Positions 1-11,310 are shown, counted from the stretch's first letter. The stretch is DNA of 64,000 nt from Marinobacter nauticus (GCF_019801015.1 NZ_JAHVJZ010000003.1:372001-436000); one strand, 5' to 3'. Made by a program: numbers and translations. Notes: generated by a model from the letters alone, not told the origin.

Positions 1-347
1 ACGATATCGCTGGTCTCCCCGTACATACGACGGCGTTCGGAGTGACCGATGATAACATAGTTGCAGCCGAATTCTTTAAGCATTTTCCCGGAGATTTCAC
101 CGGTATAGGCGCCGAATTCGTGGTGACTGAGATTTTGGCCACCGAGCCTTACCAGGCAATCAGAAAGGGCTTCCCGATTTGCCTCGTGCAGCTTCTGCAC
201 GCTGTCCAAGTAGATGCTTGGCGGACAGAGGACCACCTCAACGGAATCGTCCTTGAGCTGCTGAAACTTATCAAACAACTCGGTCGCCAGTTGCTGACTG
301 CCATCCATTTTCCAGTTGGCTGCCACCATAGGGCGTCTCAGGGCCAT
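1..347 (-). CDS. tpiA: Triosephosphate isomerase, N-terminal part (cut by window edge)
   Basis: Glycolytic enzyme that interconverts dihydroxyacetone phosphate and glyceraldehyde 3-phosphate in the cytoplasm. About 115 of the usual ~255 residues are present; the C-terminus runs off the window. The N-terminus carries the family signature A-N-W-K-M (substrate-binding Asn and Lys), and the segment I-I-G-H-S-E-R-R with the catalytic His lies near the window edge. Start: ATG at 347 with AAGGAG six bases upstream. An in-frame ATG at 353 would abut the ribosome site and is less likely. It has its own promoter (see 374-402). It follows folP directly; glmM, which usually sits between folP and this region in relatives, is absent here. 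Confidence 0.96.
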   Translation of the reverse strand, partial: MALRRPMVAANWKMDGSQQLATELFDKFQQLKDDSVEVVLCPPSIYLDSVQKLHEANREALSDCLVRLGGQNLSHHEFGAYTGEISGKMLKEFGCNYVIIGHSERRRMYGETSDI

Positions 348-373
348 ATGCATCTCCTTCGAAAGCGGGCGAG

Positions 374-402
374 ATAATATCGAACTGCCCTAATACTGAC
401 AA
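374..402 (-). promoter_or_regulatory. Predicted sigma-70 promoter of tpiA
   Basis: On the minus strand TTGTCA (397-402) is followed after 17 bases by TATTAT (374-379), placing transcription start about 20 bases before the tpiA ribosome site. Both hexamers match the consensus at five of six positions. Confidence 0.6.
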
Positions 403-471
403 GGGCCAAGTTTAAGATTTCGCGCCATTTCGACGCGTTCGCTGAAACATTGCCCAATTAGCATGAATTCC

Positions 472-501
472 CCCCGCCCAGGCTGTGAACAATGGGCGGG
501 G
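472..501. other. Inverted repeat between tpiA and folP
   Basis: CCCCGCCCA and TGGGCGGGG flank a 12-base loop. No T-run follows on the minus strand, so it is not a classical terminator; it could slow transcription or stabilise the folP mRNA end. The rest of 348-529 holds the tpiA promoter and no gene. Confidence 0.4.
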
Positions 502-529
502 ACTCACCATCCGAACCTTCCGATCTGGC

Positions 530-1366
530 TCAGCGGTGCTGCTGGGTCGCCTGCCAGACCATCAGGGCGTCACGCATCGGCGCGACATCATGCACCCGAA
601 CAATCTGAGCGCCCTGCTGCACCGCCAGCAATGACGCAACGACACTGCCAACGGCACGATCTGCCACCGGGCGCTCCAGCAGGTCCCCAATCATTCTCTT
701 TCGGGACAATCCGATCAACAACGGCAGGTCCATTTTTTGAAGCGGGGCCAGGTCAGCCAGCAGACGATAGTTGTGTTCCAGCGTTTTGCCAAAGCCAAAT
801 CCCGGATCCAGGATCAGTCTCTGCCGTCCGATACCAACGGATTCACAGGCGGCGATCCGTTCGTTCAGAAAGGCCGCGATTTCCCCAAACAGGTCCTGGT
901 AATGCGGCGCGGCCTGCATGGTGCGTGGCTGCCCCTGCATATGCATCAGGCAGATCAGCGCTTCGGTTTCTGCGGCCGCTTCCAGAGCGCCGGGCTCCCG
1001 CAGCGCCCGCACATCATTGATGATGTCGGCACCGGCACGGACGGCCTGGCGCATCACCTCCGGTTTGGAGGTGTCGATGGAGATCAGAATTTCATCATCA
1101 AGCTGTGCCCTTAAGGCCTGGATAACCGGGATGGTTCTGGCCAGCTCCTCTTCCAGGGCAACATCGGCAGCACCGGGCCGGGTGGACTCCCCGCCAATGT
1201 CCAGAATGGTGGCCCCTTCGGCCACCAGTTGCAGGCCGTGTTCAACGGCGGCGTCACGCTGATGATGATGGCCGCCATCAGAGAAGGAATCTGGGGTCAC
1301 ATTAACGATACCCATAATCTGGGGGACGGACAGGTCCAGTGTCCGGGCGCCACAGCTCAACTTCAT
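530..1366 (-). CDS. folP: Dihydropteroate synthase
   Basis: Condenses 6-hydroxymethyl-7,8-dihydropterin diphosphate with p-aminobenzoate in folate synthesis; target of sulfonamides. 278 residues, the usual length. Visible signatures are I-M-G-I-V-N-V-T-P-D-S-F-S-D-G-G near residue 20 (pterin and diphosphate loops), D-I-G-G-E-S-T-R-P-G near residue 57, the D-P-G-F-G-F-G-K-T loop near residue 187 and the late S-R-K-R segment. ATG at 1366 is preceded by GAGGAG. It lies downstream of ftsH on the same strand, separated by a terminator, as in the rlmE-ftsH-folP order of enteric bacteria and Shewanella. Confidence 0.97.
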   Translation of the reverse strand: MKLSCGARTLDLSVPQIMGIVNVTPDSFSDGGHHHQRDAAVEHGLQLVAEGATILDIGGESTRPGAADVALEEELARTIPVIQALRAQLDDEILISIDTSKPEVMRQAVRAGADIINDVRALREPGALEAAAETEALICLMHMQGQPRTMQAAPHYQDLFGEIAAFLNERIAACESVGIGRQRLILDPGFGFGKTLEHNYRLLADLAPLQKMDLPLLIGLSRKRMIGDLLERPVADRAVGSVVASLLAVQQGAQIVRVHDVAPMRDALMVWQATQQHR

Positions 1367-1385
1367 GGGGGAAATCTCCTCAAAT

Positions 1386-1412
1386 AAAAAACCCCGCGAT
1401 GCGGGGTTTTTT
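1386..1412 (-). terminator. Intrinsic terminator after ftsH
   Basis: CCCCGC-GAT-GCGGGG stem with A and T runs on both sides, so it can act on either strand. It lies between the ftsH stop and the folP start; readthrough is needed if folP has no own promoter. Confidence 0.85.
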
Positions 1413-1425
1413 CAATTACTAAGCC

Positions 1426-3378
1426 TTATTTGGCCGGGGCTTCGTTGCCTTTGTCCGCACTGGCGTCGGCTTTCACAGCGACCGGCTCTTCCGCCTGGGC
1501 TTCTGTGTCTTCAGCCGGCGCACCGCCAGTCGGCTTATCGCCGCCGGAGTCGCCTTCAGTCCAGTCTGCCGGCGGGCGAACCGGACGACGCTCCATCAGG
1601 TCGTCGATCTGCTTGGCGTCGATGGTTTCATACTTCATCAGCGCATCGGTCATGGAGTGCAGGATGTCCATGTTCTCGATCAGAATGGAGCGCGCCCGCT
1701 GATAGTTGCGGTCGATGAAGTCCTTCACCTCTTCGTCGATCATCTTCGCGGTTTCGTCGGACATGTGGCTGGCCTTGGCCATAGAGCGGCCCAGGAACAC
1801 CTCGCCGTCTTCCTCCGCGTAGTTCATCGGGCCCAGCTTCTCGGACAGACCCCACTGAGTCACCATCTTACGGGCGATTTCAGTGGCACGTTCGATGTCG
1901 TTGGAGGCACCGGTGGTGACCTTCTCATCACCGTAGATGATCTGCTCGGCAATTCGGCCACCGTACAGGCTGGAGATCATGGACTCCAGGTGCTGCTTGG
2001 AGTGGCTCCAGCGGTCCTGCTCGGGCAGATACATGGTCACACCCAGAGCACGGCCGCGAGGAATGATGGACACCTTGTAGACCGGATCATGCTCGGGGAC
2101 CATACGGCCCACAATGGCATGGCCCGCTTCGTGGTAGGCGGTCATCTTCTTCTCAGCTTCGGACATCACCATGGAGCGGCGCTCAGCACCCATCATGATC
2201 TTGTCCTTGGCCTTTTCAAACTCTTCCATCGCCACCAGGCGCTTGGAGGAACGGGCCGCAAACAGGGCCGCTTCGTTAACCAGGTTGGCCAGGTCAGCAC
2301 CGGAGAATCCAGGGGTACCACGGGCAATCACTGCCGCATCCACGCCTTCGGCCAGCGGCACTTTGCGCATATGCACTTTCAGGATCTGCTCACGACCACG
2401 AACGTCCGGCAGACCAACGGTCACCTGACGGTCGAAACGACCAGGACGCAGCAGTGCCGGGTCCAGTACGTCCGGGCGGTTGGTGGCCGCGATAACGATG
2501 ATGCCTTCGTTACCTTCAAAGCCATCCATCTCAACCAGCATCTGGTTCAGGGTTTGCTCACGCTCATCGTGACCGCCGCCAAGGCCGGCACCACGCTGAC
2601 GGCCCACCGCATCAATCTCATCGATAAAGATGATGCAGGGAGCGGATTTCTTGGCCTGTTCAAACATGTCACGGACACGGGACGCACCCACACCCACAAA
2701 CATCTCAACAAAGTCAGAACCGGAGATGGTAAAGAACGGCACCTTGGCCTCACCGGCGATCGCTTTCGCCAGCAGGGTTTTACCGGTACCCGGGGGACCG
2801 ACCATCAGCACACCGGTGGGGATCTTACCGCCCAGCTTCTGGAACTTGCTGGGGTCACGGAGGTAATCCACCAGCTCAGCCACTTCCTCTTTGGCTTCGT
2901 CACAACCGGCAACGTCCGCAAAGGTGGTCTTGATCTGGTCTTCACTCATCAGCCGCGCCTTGCTCTTACCGAAGGACATGGCGCCTTTGCCACCGCCCCC
3001 CTGCATCTGGCGCATAAAGAAGATCCACACCCCGATAAGCAGGAGCATGGGGAACCAGGAGATGAAGATCTGTGCCAGCACGCTGGGCTGCTCAGGCGGC
3101 AGGCTCTTGATCTGTACGTTCTGCTTGTACAGGTCGTTGATCAGATCTTCGTCGAAGATCGGCATGTACGTAACGAACTTTTCGCCACCGCGAGTCTGGC
3201 CCTTGATGGTGGTGCCATCGGGCTGGAACTCGACAGAGTTGACCTGTCCGTCGTTAATGGCACTGATGAAGGTGCCGTAATCCATGGCATTGTTGGTGCG
3301 GGACGAGGGGGAATACCCCTGGAAAACCGTCATCAGCACCACGGCAATCACCAGCCACAGGATCAAATTCTTTGCCAT
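1426..3378 (-). CDS. ftsH: ATP-dependent zinc metalloprotease FtsH
   Basis: Inner-membrane AAA+ protease that degrades membrane proteins and regulators such as sigma-32 and LpxC. 650 residues. Membrane segments are seen at about residues 4-20 and 101-122 around a periplasmic domain. Walker A G-P-P-G-T-G-K-T lies at 194-201, Walker B I-I-F-I-D-E-I-D at 249-256, and the zinc site H-E-A-G-H at 416-420. The tail after about residue 605 is Ala/Glu/Asp-rich. The frame extends three codons further to a TTG, but ATG at 3378 gives the family N-terminus M-A-K-N-L-I-L-W-L and is preferred. It forms an operon with rlmE (50-base gap) under a predicted heat-shock promoter. Confidence 0.98.
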   Translation of the reverse strand: MAKNLILWLVIAVVLMTVFQGYSPSSRTNNAMDYGTFISAINDGQVNSVEFQPDGTTIKGQTRGGEKFVTYMPIFDEDLINDLYKQNVQIKSLPPEQPSVLAQIFISWFPMLLLIGVWIFFMRQMQGGGGKGAMSFGKSKARLMSEDQIKTTFADVAGCDEAKEEVAELVDYLRDPSKFQKLGGKIPTGVLMVGPPGTGKTLLAKAIAGEAKVPFFTISGSDFVEMFVGVGASRVRDMFEQAKKSAPCIIFIDEIDAVGRQRGAGLGGGHDEREQTLNQMLVEMDGFEGNEGIIVIAATNRPDVLDPALLRPGRFDRQVTVGLPDVRGREQILKVHMRKVPLAEGVDAAVIARGTPGFSGADLANLVNEAALFAARSSKRLVAMEEFEKAKDKIMMGAERRSMVMSEAEKKMTAYHEAGHAIVGRMVPEHDPVYKVSIIPRGRALGVTMYLPEQDRWSHSKQHLESMISSLYGGRIAEQIIYGDEKVTTGASNDIERATEIARKMVTQWGLSEKLGPMNYAEEDGEVFLGRSMAKASHMSDETAKMIDEEVKDFIDRNYQRARSILIENMDILHSMTDALMKYETIDAKQIDDLMERRPVRPPADWTEGDSGGDKPTGGAPAEDTEAQAEEPVAVKADASADKGNEAPAK

Positions 3379-3428
3379 ATCACTCAAGGTATGGGACCTC
3401 GCATATTCCTTGGTTTATCGGGGCTAGC

Positions 3429-4058
3429 TTACCCTTTGTAACCGCTAGCCACAATGTAGACCTCACGCGAACGGGCACGCGAGCTGTCGGGTTTACGGAT
3501 CTTTACGTTAGTAAAGACGGAGCGGACTTCCTGGAGGTACTGATCGAAGCCCTCTCCCTGAAACACCTTCACCACAAACGCGCCGTTCTTCTTCAGTACC
3601 TGGTGGCACATATCAAAGGCAAGTTCCACCAGATACATGGCACGGGGCTGGTCGACCGCACCGGCACCGGAAAAGTTGGGCGCCATGTCCGACATCACCA
3701 CATCGACCTTTTCATCACCGATATGGCTCAACAGAGCATTCAACACGGCTTCCTCACGGAAGTCACCCTGAAGAAAGTCCACGCCGGCGATTGGGTCCAT
3801 CGGCAAAATGTCGCACGCGATCACCATACCGGACTGACCCACCTGCTCCACCGCATACTGTGACCAACCACCGGGAGCAGCCCCCAGGTCAACCACTTTC
3901 ATGCCGGCTTTCAGCAGGCGGTCCTTGCCCTGGATCTCTTCCAGTTTAAACACCGCCCGAGAACGCAGTCCCTGCTTCTGGGCTTTTTTTACGTACTGGT
4001 CGTCAAAGTGCTCGGTCAACCAGCGCTTGGAGCTGGCACTGTGTTTTTTCTTTGTCAT
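3429..4058 (-). CDS. rlmE: 23S rRNA 2'-O-methyltransferase E (RrmJ/FtsJ)
   Basis: Methylates the ribose of U2552 in 23S rRNA during late 50S assembly, using S-adenosylmethionine. 209 residues, the same length as E. coli RlmE. The S-adenosylmethionine motif [13 protein letters not shown] lies near residue 56. The K-D-K-E catalytic tetrad is recognisable: Lys38 in R-A-V-F-K, Asp in M-S-D-M-A-P, Lys in F-V-V-K-V-F, Glu in S-R-E-V-Y. First gene of the rlmE-ftsH unit and divergent from yhbY. The ribosome site ahead of ATG 4058 is weak. Confidence 0.97.
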   Translation of the reverse strand: MTKKKHSASSKRWLTEHFDDQYVKKAQKQGLRSRAVFKLEEIQGKDRLLKAGMKVVDLGAAPGGWSQYAVEQVGQSGMVIACDILPMDPIAGVDFLQGDFREEAVLNALLSHIGDEKVDVVMSDMAPNFSGAGAVDQPRAMYLVELAFDMCHQVLKKNGAFVVKVFQGEGFDQYLQEVRSVFTNVKIRKPDSSRARSREVYIVASGYKG

Positions 4059-4130
4059 GCCGCCGGGAACGTCTCCGAGTATTCAGGGTAAACGGCCAAT
4101 TCACGACCGTTACCATTAGTATTAGGCTAT

Positions 4131-4159
4131 AGATGGCGTTAGAATACGCCGTTTTCAAG
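4131..4159 (-). promoter_or_regulatory. Sigma-32-like promoter of rlmE-ftsH
   Basis: Minus strand CTTGAA (4154-4159), 15-base spacer, CGCCATCT (4131-4138). Heat-shock consensus is CTTGAA-N13-17-CCCCATNT, so there is one mismatch. The E. coli rlmE-ftsH operon is heat inducible. The element lies in the divergent interval to yhbY; the yhbY promoter was not clear. Confidence 0.6.
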
Positions 4160-4184
4160 TCCACCAAGTCAAAAAGAGTGCCTG

Positions 4185-4487
4185 ATGACTCAACTGACCA
4201 ACAAGCAAAAGCAGTACCTGAAAGGTCTGGCCCACAGTCTGCGCCCCGTGGTTCTGCTCGGTGCCAACGGCCTGACCGAAGGGGTTCTGGCCGAGATCGA
4301 ACAGGCGCTGGATCACCACGAGCTGATCAAGGTGAAAGCCGCCAGCGAAGACCGTGAGATGAAGCGCGCCATTATGGCCGCCATCGTGCGCGAAACCGGA
4401 GCCACTGAGGTTCAGGTTATTGGCCATATCCAGGTGCTGTACCGTCCTTCCAAAGACTCGAAGATCGAGCTGCCGAAAGCACGGTAA
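4185..4487 (+). CDS. yhbY: Ribosome assembly RNA-binding protein YhbY (CRM domain)
   Basis: Small CRM-domain protein that associates with pre-50S particles. 100 residues (E. coli 97). The CRM fold signature L-G-A-N-G-L-T lies near residues 25-31 (G-x-x-G-type loop) with the basic N-terminal helix K-Q-K-Q-Y-L-K-G-L-A-H. Transcribed away from rlmE, which acts in the same assembly stage. It ends in a strong bidirectional terminator shared with greA. Confidence 0.93.
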   Translation: MTQLTNKQKQYLKGLAHSLRPVVLLGANGLTEGVLAEIEQALDHHELIKVKAASEDREMKRAIMAAIVRETGATEVQVIGHIQVLYRPSKDSKIELPKAR

Positions 4488-4496
4488 CCCCACCAT

Positions 4497-4527
4497 CAAA
4501 AAAGCCGCCCCGAGGGCGGCTTTTTTG
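4497..4527. terminator. Bidirectional terminator between yhbY and greA
   Basis: GCCGCCC-CGA-GGGCGGC with six or more A before and T after, serving the convergent ends of yhbY and greA. Confidence 0.9.
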
Positions 4528-4539
4528 TGGCCTCAGGGC

Positions 4540-5016
4540 TCAGAGGTATTTGACCTCGACCACTTCGTACTCAATGTCGCCAGACGGCGCCTTCACCACC
4601 AGCACGTCATCCAGCTCTTTGCCGATCATCGCTCGGGCGATCGGGGAGTTGACGGAGATCAGGCCGGCTTTCAGGTCGGACTCGTCATCACCCACGATGC
4701 GGTAAGTCACTTCCTGGTCGGTTTCCACGTTCAGCAGCGTCGCAGTAGCACCAAAGATGATCCGGCCATTGTTGGGGATCTTGGTGACGTCGATGATCTG
4801 AGCCACGGACAGTTTGCTTTCGATATCACGAATGCGCGCTTCAGTCAGACCCTGCTCCTCTCGGGCAGCGTGGTATTCCGCGTTTTCTTTCAGGTCACCC
4901 AGCTCACGGGCAGCGGCAATCGCTTCGGTGATCTTGGGGCGACGAGTGTGTTTCAGATGGTCCAGTTCTTCACGCAGCAGCTCAGCGCCGCGAACGGTCA
5001 TAGGTACCTGACTCAT
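4540..5016 (-). CDS. greA: Transcription elongation factor GreA
   Basis: Rescues backtracked RNA polymerase by stimulating cleavage of the nascent RNA 3' end. 158 residues, the same as E. coli. The N-terminal coiled coil carries the tip acidic residues in G-D-L-K-E-N-A-E-Y (Asp and Glu that position Mg2+), followed by the C-terminal FKBP-like domain with S-P-I-A-R. The frame is open 36 codons upstream, but ATG at 5016 gives the family start [17 protein letters not shown] lies about 12 bases ahead of it, rather far. Confidence 0.97.
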   Translation of the reverse strand: MSQVPMTVRGAELLREELDHLKHTRRPKITEAIAAARELGDLKENAEYHAAREEQGLTEARIRDIESKLSVAQIIDVTKIPNNGRIIFGATATLLNVETDQEVTYRIVGDDESDLKAGLISVNSPIARAMIGKELDDVLVVKAPSGDIEYEVVEVKYL

Positions 5017-5122
5017 AGTCTTGTTTTTCTCCGGCAAAAACACGCCCCGTCCTGGCAGAGCCGGACGTATGGGCGTGTTGGGAAAAGTTGGGATTGTCAC
5101 CTTTGTCCCCGATTGTAATAGC

Positions 5123-5155
5123 AAAACGCCGGCGGGTCATCCCGTCCGGCGTTTT
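5123..5155 (-). terminator. Terminator after carB
   Basis: AAAACGCCGG-type stem with CGGG/CCCG top and a T-run on the minus strand, in the 192-base interval between the carB stop and the greA start. The interval holds no other feature I can support. Confidence 0.7.
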
Positions 5156-5208
5156 GTTGTTACCCGGTTCAGGTTCGGCAAACTGCCGAGCCCGAGTCCG
5201 CTGGGGGG

Positions 5209-8200
5209 TTAACCCAGGCTGCGCTTATGCAGCTCCTGAACGGAGGTCACGTTGTTGCGGTCATCCGCAGTGTGGGCCATGCAGGAGGCAAACGCCGCGT
5301 TCATGGTGGTGGTGTAATTCACCTTGTGCTGAAGCGCACCGCGACGCAGCTGACGGGAATCCTCGATGGCCTGACGCCCTTCGGTGGTGTTCACGATGTA
5401 GCTGTATTCGCCGTTTTTGATGCGGTCCAGAATGTGCGGACGGCCTTCATGCACCTTGTTCACCAGACGGGGGTTGATGCCCGCTTCGCCCAGCGCTACC
5501 GCGGTACCGTGAGTGGCGTCCAGCTCGTAGCCCAGCTCAATCAGCTTCTGAGCCAGGTCAACGGCGCGACGCTTGTCACCGTTGCGCACGGACAGCAGCG
5601 CACGGCCGCTCTTCGGCACATCCTTGATGGCACCCAGTTGCGCTTTGGCGTACGCCTCGGCAAAGGTGTCACCCACGCCCATCACCTCACCGGTGGAACG
5701 CATTTCAGGACCCAGCAGCGGATCCACACCCGGGAACTTGTTGAACGGCAGCACCACTTCCTTAACGGAGTAGTACGGCGGAATCACTTCCTGGGTAAAG
5801 TTCTGCTCCTGCAGGCTCTTACCCGCCATGACACGGGCAGCAATCTTGGCCAGCGGTACGCCAGTGGCCTTGGACACGAACGGCACGGTACGGGCAGCAC
5901 GCGGGTTCACCTCAATCAGGTAAATCACGTTGTCCTTCACCGCGAACTGCACGTTCATCAGGCCCACTACGCCCAGCTCCAGGGCCAGCTTGCGAACCTG
6001 CTCGCGCATCTCGTCCTGAATCGCCGGGCTCAGGGTATACGGAGGCAGAGAACAGCCGGAGTCACCAGAGTGAACGCCCGCTTGTTCGATGTGCTCCATG
6101 ATGCCGCCGATCACCACGTCGGTGCCGTCGCACACGGCGTCCACGTCCACTTCAGTGGCGTCATCCAGGAAGCGGTCCAGCAGTACCGGAGACTCATTAG
6201 ACACGCTCACTGCTTCGTTAAAGTAACGGCGCAGATCCTGCTCGTCGTACACAATCTCCATGGCGCGGCCACCCAGTACATAAGACGGGCGAACCACCAG
6301 CGGATAACCGATGCGCTCTGCATCGCGAACCGCTTGCTCCAGAGTGGTAACGGTGCTGTTTTCCGGCTGCTTCAGGCCCAGGCGCTCTACCGCCTGCTGG
6401 AAGCGCTCACGGTCTTCCGCACGGTCGATGGCGTCCGGAGAGGTACCGATGATCGGCACACCAGCGGCTTCCAGGGCACGAGCCAGTTTCAGCGGAGTCT
6501 GACCGCCGTACTGAACAATCACACCTTTAGGCTGCTCAACGCGCACGATTTCGAGCACATCTTCCAGAGTCACCGGCTCAAAGTAGAGGCGGTCGGAGGT
6601 GTCGTAGTCGGTGGAGACGGTTTCCGGGTTACAGTTGACCATGATGGTCTCGTAACCGTCTTCGCGCATCGCCAGTGCCGCATGCACGCAGCAGTAATCG
6701 AACTCGATGCCCTGACCGATGCGGTTCGGGCCACCGCCGATCACCATGATTTTGTCCTTATCGGACGGGTTCGCTTCACACTCCTCCTCATAGGTGGAGT
6801 ACATGTAAGCGGTGTCAGTGGCGAATTCCGCGGCGCAGGTGTCAACGCGCTTGTAGACCGGGAACAGCTCAAACTTGTGGCGCAGTTTGCGCACTTCGCT
6901 CTCTGCCACACCCAGCAGGGTCGCCAGGCGGGAGTCGGAGAAGCCCTTACGCTTCAGGGTGCGCAGGAAGTCAGCGGTCAGGCAGGCCCAGCCACCCTCT
7001 TTCACTTTCTCTTCCAGCTTCACCAGCTCTTCAATCTGAACCAGGAACCAGGGGTCGATGTTGGTGATCTTGAACACCGCTTCCATGGACAGGCCAGCGC
7101 GGAACGCGTCGGCGATGTACCACGGGCGCTCAGCACCCACGTCCTGCAGTTCGTAGCGGATCTTGGCCAGCGCTTCCGGCTCGTTGATGTCAACGATGGG
7201 GTCGAAGCCGGTCATGCCGGTTTCCAGGCCACGCAGGGCTTTCTGCATGGATTCCTGGAAGGTACGGCCGATGGCCATCACTTCACCCACGGACTTCATC
7301 TGAGTGGTCAGACGGTCGTTGGCACCGGCGAACTTCTCGAAGTTAAAGCGCGGGATCTTGGTGACCACGTAGTCGATGGACGGCTCAAAAGAGGCCGGAG
7401 TCGCACCGCCGGTGATGTCGTTGGACAGCTCATCCAGGGTGAAGCCCACCGCCAGCTTGGCCGCAATCTTGGCGATCGGGAAGCCGGTGGCTTTGGAAGC
7501 CAGCGCGGAGGAGCGGGACACCCGCGGGTTCATCTCGATGATCACCATGCGGCCGTCTTTCGGGTTAACACCGAACTGCACGTTGGAGCCGCCGGTTTCC
7601 ACGCCGATTTCACGCAGTACCGCCATGGAGGCGTTACGCATCAGCTGGTATTCCTTGTCGGTCAGCGTCTGCGCCGGAGCAACGGTGATGGAGTCACCGG
7701 TGTGCACGCCCATGGGGTCAAAGTTTTCGATGGCACAGACGATGATGCAGTTGTCCGCTTTGTCGCGAACCACTTCCATCTCGTACTCTTTCCAGCCAAT
7801 CAGAGACTCGTCAATCAGCAGCTCGTTGGTCGGGGACAGGTCCAGACCACGGGTACAGATCTCTTCGAACTCTTCGATGTTGTAAGCGATGCCGCCACCG
7901 GTGCCGCCCATGGTGAAAGAGGGGCGGATGATGCAGGGGAAGCCCACCTGATCCAGCACCTTATGTGCGTCTGCCATGGAGTGCGCGATACCAGCGCGGG
8001 GACACTCCAGGCCGATGGACTTCATCGCCTTATCGAAGCGGGCACGGTCTTCGGCTTTGTCGATGGCGTCCGCGGTGGCGCCGATCATCTCAACACCGAA
8101 CTCTTCCAGCACGCCCTGCTTTTCCAGCTCCAGCGCGCAGTTCAGCGCAGTCTGGCCGCCCATGGTGGGCAGAATGGCGTCCGGACGCTCTTTGGCGATG

Positions 8201-8430
8201 ATGTTGCGAACCACTTCCCAGTGAATCGGCTCGATGTAAGTGGCATCGGCCATTTCCGGGTCGGTCATGATGGTGGCGGGGTTGGAGTTCACCAGAATAA
8301 CCCGGTAACCCTCTTCACGCAGCGCCTTACAAGCCTGAGCGCCGGAGTAGTCAAACTCACAGGCCTGGCCAATAACAATCGGGCCAGCGCCCAGGATCAG
8401 AATGCTTTGAATGTCTGTACGTTTCGGCAT
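5209..8430 (-). CDS. carB: Carbamoyl-phosphate synthase large subunit
   Basis: Makes carbamoyl phosphate from bicarbonate, ammonia and two ATP for pyrimidines and arginine. 1073 residues, as in E. coli. Two homologous ATP-grasp halves are visible: the first begins [22 protein letters not shown], the second near residue 560 begins [19 protein letters not shown]. Each carries P-R-x-S-R/P-R-A-A-R and E-M-N-P/E-V-N-P metal-site motifs. A C-terminal methylglyoxal-synthase-fold domain binds allosteric effectors. It follows carA with an 18-base gap. Confidence 0.98.
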   Translation of the reverse strand: MPKRTDIQSILILGAGPIVIGQACEFDYSGAQACKALREEGYRVILVNSNPATIMTDPEMADATYIEPIHWEVVRNIIAKERPDAILPTMGGQTALNCALELEKQGVLEEFGVEMIGATADAIDKAEDRARFDKAMKSIGLECPRAGIAHSMADAHKVLDQVGFPCIIRPSFTMGGTGGGIAYNIEEFEEICTRGLDLSPTNELLIDESLIGWKEYEMEVVRDKADNCIIVCAIENFDPMGVHTGDSITVAPAQTLTDKEYQLMRNASMAVLREIGVETGGSNVQFGVNPKDGRMVIIEMNPRVSRSSALASKATGFPIAKIAAKLAVGFTLDELSNDITGGATPASFEPSIDYVVTKIPRFNFEKFAGANDRLTTQMKSVGEVMAIGRTFQESMQKALRGLETGMTGFDPIVDINEPEALAKIRYELQDVGAERPWYIADAFRAGLSMEAVFKITNIDPWFLVQIEELVKLEEKVKEGGWACLTADFLRTLKRKGFSDSRLATLLGVAESEVRKLRHKFELFPVYKRVDTCAAEFATDTAYMYSTYEEECEANPSDKDKIMVIGGGPNRIGQGIEFDYCCVHAALAMREDGYETIMVNCNPETVSTDYDTSDRLYFEPVTLEDVLEIVRVEQPKGVIVQYGGQTPLKLARALEAAGVPIIGTSPDAIDRAEDRERFQQAVERLGLKQPENSTVTTLEQAVRDAERIGYPLVVRPSYVLGGRAMEIVYDEQDLRRYFNEAVSVSNESPVLLDRFLDDATEVDVDAVCDGTDVVIGGIMEHIEQAGVHSGDSGCSLPPYTLSPAIQDEMREQVRKLALELGVVGLMNVQFAVKDNVIYLIEVNPRAARTVPFVSKATGVPLAKIAARVMAGKSLQEQNFTQEVIPPYYSVKEVVLPFNKFPGVDPLLGPEMRSTGEVMGVGDTFAEAYAKAQLGAIKDVPKSGRALLSVRNGDKRRAVDLAQKLIELGYELDATHGTAVALGEAGINPRLVNKVHEGRPHILDRIKNGEYSYIVNTTEGRQAIEDSRQLRRGALQHKVNYTTTMNAAFASCMAHTADDRNNVTSVQELHKRSLG

Positions 8431-8448
8431 CGTTATTCTTCTCTGTGC

Positions 8449-9597
8449 TTACTGGGCCTTGAACTTGTCCATCAGTTCGATGAAGTGATCGAACAGCGGG
8501 GCAGCATCGTGGGGACCGGGGCTCGCTTCCGGGTGACCCTGGAAGGAGAACGCCGGCTTATCGGTGCGATGGATGCCTTGCAGAGAACCGTCGAACAGGC
8601 TCTTGTGGGTGGCACGCAGGTTGGCCGGCAGGGTGGCCTCTTCCACCGCGAAACCGTGGTTTTGAGCGGTGATCATTACGGTGCCGCGGTCCAGGTCCTG
8701 AACCGGGTGGTTGCCGCCATGGTGGCCAAACTTCATCTTTTCGGTCTTCGCACCGGAAGCCAGCGCCAGCAGCTGATGGCCCAGGCAGATGCCGAATACC
8801 GGGATGTCGGTGTTCAGAATCTCGGTGATCGCCTCGATGGCGTAGTCGCACGGCTCCGGGTCACCCGGGCCATTGGACAGGAACACGCCGTCCGGATTCA
8901 TCGCCAGCACTTCAGAAGCCGGAGTCTGAGCCGGTACCACAGTCACATCACAACCGCGATCCACCAGCATGCGCAGAATGTTCTGCTTCACGCCGTAATC
9001 GTACGCCACCACTTTGTACTTCAGCTCATCAGCCGGAGTGTCAGAGGGCAGGCCCCCCACCAGCTTCCAGCTGCCGTTGCGCCAGAGGTAAGACTCCGCA
9101 ACGGTCACCTCTTTGGCCAGGTCCATGCCCTTCAGGCCGGGGAAAGCCTGAGCCATGGCCAGCGCCTCAGCGATGTTCGCATCGGTATCCTCACCCACCA
9201 GAATGCAGCCCGCCTGTGCGCCTTTTTCACGCAGAATGCGGGTCAGCTTACGGGTGTCGATGTCCGCAATACCCACCACATTCTGACGCTTCAGGTAGTC
9301 AGAGAGGGTCTCTTCATTACGGAAGTTGGAAGCCAGAATCGGGAGATCGCGGATGACCAGGCCCATGGCATGAACGGCGGGGGATTCGACGTCTTCGGCG
9401 TTGGTGCCGGTGTTGCCAATGTGAGGATAAGTGAGGGTGACGATTTGTCGGGAATAGGAGGGATCAGTCAGGATTTCTTGATAGCCGGTCATGGAAGTGT
9501 TAAAAACGACTTCTCCGACGGATGAACCGTTTGCTCCTATGGCTTTACCACGGAAAACGGTGCCATCCTGGAGCACTAACAGGGCAGTTTTATTCAA
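8449..9597 (-). CDS. carA: Carbamoyl-phosphate synthase small (glutaminase) subunit, TTG start
   Basis: Hydrolyses glutamine and passes ammonia to CarB. 382 residues. The class I amidotransferase triad is Cys271 (F-G-I-C-L-G-H), His355 and Glu357 ([11 protein letters not shown]). The first codon is TTG at 9597, preceded by GGGAGGT. No in-frame ATG fits the conserved N-terminus, and E. coli carA also starts at TTG, so the rare start looks conserved. Operon carA-carB. Confidence 0.96.
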   Translation of the reverse strand: MNKTALLVLQDGTVFRGKAIGANGSSVGEVVFNTSMTGYQEILTDPSYSRQIVTLTYPHIGNTGTNAEDVESPAVHAMGLVIRDLPILASNFRNEETLSDYLKRQNVVGIADIDTRKLTRILREKGAQAGCILVGEDTDANIAEALAMAQAFPGLKGMDLAKEVTVAESYLWRNGSWKLVGGLPSDTPADELKYKVVAYDYGVKQNILRMLVDRGCDVTVVPAQTPASEVLAMNPDGVFLSNGPGDPEPCDYAIEAITEILNTDIPVFGICLGHQLLALASGAKTEKMKFGHHGGNHPVQDLDRGTVMITAQNHGFAVEEATLPANLRATHKSLFDGSLQGIHRTDKPAFSFQGHPEASPGPHDAAPLFDHFIELMDKFKAQ

Positions 9598-9705
9598 CTT
9601 GACCTCCCACCAGAAATAATTATAAGTTGTTAATTCTTAGCCATTTTCGGCTGTAGGGTCACTTACCGGAATCCCGAAAATAGGAATTTTTGGCAAATTC
9701 CGCGC

Positions 9706-9734
9706 AGTATACCAGTCGGATCCGGTTTTGACTA
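9706..9734 (-). promoter_or_regulatory. Predicted sigma-70 promoter of carAB
   Basis: Minus strand TAGTCA (9729-9734), 17-base spacer, TATACT (9706-9711) with an upstream TG giving an extended -10. A second TATAAT lies about 95 bases downstream on the minus strand, close to the start, without a good -35. No clear ArgR box was identified. Confidence 0.5.
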
Positions 9735-9747
9735 CAGATTTCCTCAA

Positions 9748-9779
9748 CAAAAAGGCCCGCAAATCGCGGGCCTTTTTGT
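9748..9779 (-). terminator. Terminator after dapB
   Basis: GGCCCGC-GATTT-GCGGGCC stem followed by TTTTT on the minus strand, immediately after the dapB stop. Confidence 0.9.
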
Positions 9780-9780
9780 T

Positions 9781-10608
<828 letters not shown>

Positions 10609-10654
10609 TCAGACTCAATGTGACGCCGAGCACTATATCGGCTTTACCGGCAAC

Positions 10655-10681
10655 AAAAAAGGAAGCCGAAGCTTCCTTTTG
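10655..10681 (-). terminator. Terminator after fklB
   Basis: GGAAGC-TTCG-GCTTCC stem followed by T6 on the minus strand. Confidence 0.85.
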
Positions 10682-10698
10682 TTTATGGGTTGAAGGCC

Positions 10699-11310
10699 TT
10701 AAACGATGGCCAGCAGCTCCACTTCGAACACCAGAGCGGCGAACGGCGGGATAGCGCCGCCAGCGCCACGCTCGCCGTAGGCCAGCTGGTGCGGTACGTA
10801 CAGTTTCAGCTTGGTGCCGGGGCTCATCAGCTGCAGGGCTTCGGTCCAGCCGGCGATAACGCCGCTTACCGGGAACTCAGCCGGTTCACCGCGAGCAACG
10901 GAGCTGTCGAAAACGCTGCCGTCAATAAAGGTACCGTGATAGTGGCAACGTACGGTGTCCTGCAGACCCGGCTTGTCGCCTTCGCCTTCCGCCAGGATTT
11001 CGTACTGCAGACCGGACTCAGTCACCTGAACACCATCACGCTGAGCGTTTTCTGCCAGGAACGCTTCGCCTTCGGCAGCAGCGGCCTTGGCTTTGGCTTC
11101 CTGAGCTTCCGCCAGGCGCTGGGAGATCACCGCAAAGGCTTCCTGCAGTTCCGGGCCCGGAACGGCGCTGGGCTTGCCTTCAAAGGCGTCAGCCAGACCA
11201 GCTTGTACAGCGGCGATGTCGACGCCGTCAAAGCTGTTACCGGCCAGCTGCTCACCCATTTGACGGCCCACGCCGTAGCTCACTTTCTGTTCAACAGAGT
11301 CAAAGGTCAT
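10699..11310 (-). CDS. fklB: FKBP-type peptidyl-prolyl cis-trans isomerase (FKBP22 type)
   Basis: Proline isomerase. 203 residues, matching E. coli FklB (206). The helical N-terminal dimerisation half (residues 1-90, Ala/Glu-rich) precedes the FKBP domain with V-F-D-S-S, E-F-P-V, V-I-x-G-W-T-E-A-L and the final A-L-V-F-E-V-E-L-L. No signal peptide is seen, so it is cytoplasmic. ATG at 11310 was chosen (AGGAA ribosome site); the frame stays open far upstream but overlaps the peptidase gene. Confidence 0.94.
   Translation of the reverse strand: MTFDSVEQKVSYGVGRQMGEQLAGNSFDGVDIAAVQAGLADAFEGKPSAVPGPELQEAFAVISQRLAEAQEAKAKAAAAEGEAFLAENAQRDGVQVTESGLQYEILAEGEGDKPGLQDTVRCHYHGTFIDGSVFDSSVARGEPAEFPVSGVIAGWTEALQLMSPGTKLKLYVPHQLAYGERGAGGAIPPFAALVFEVELLAIV

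Noticed and set aside
1657-3441. Long plus-strand open frame opposite ftsH
   Set aside because: Mirror of the ftsH reading frame; no start context or domain.
5227-9525. A 1432-codon open frame on the plus strand opposite carB and carA
   Set aside because: It is a codon-bias shadow of two well-matched GC-rich genes; its translation is His/Val/Gly-rich without any recognisable domain.
10630-10641. CACTATATCGG before dapB as a fourth copy of the shared motif
   Set aside because: Only 11 bases match and the GGAAAACC half is missing; chance similarity.
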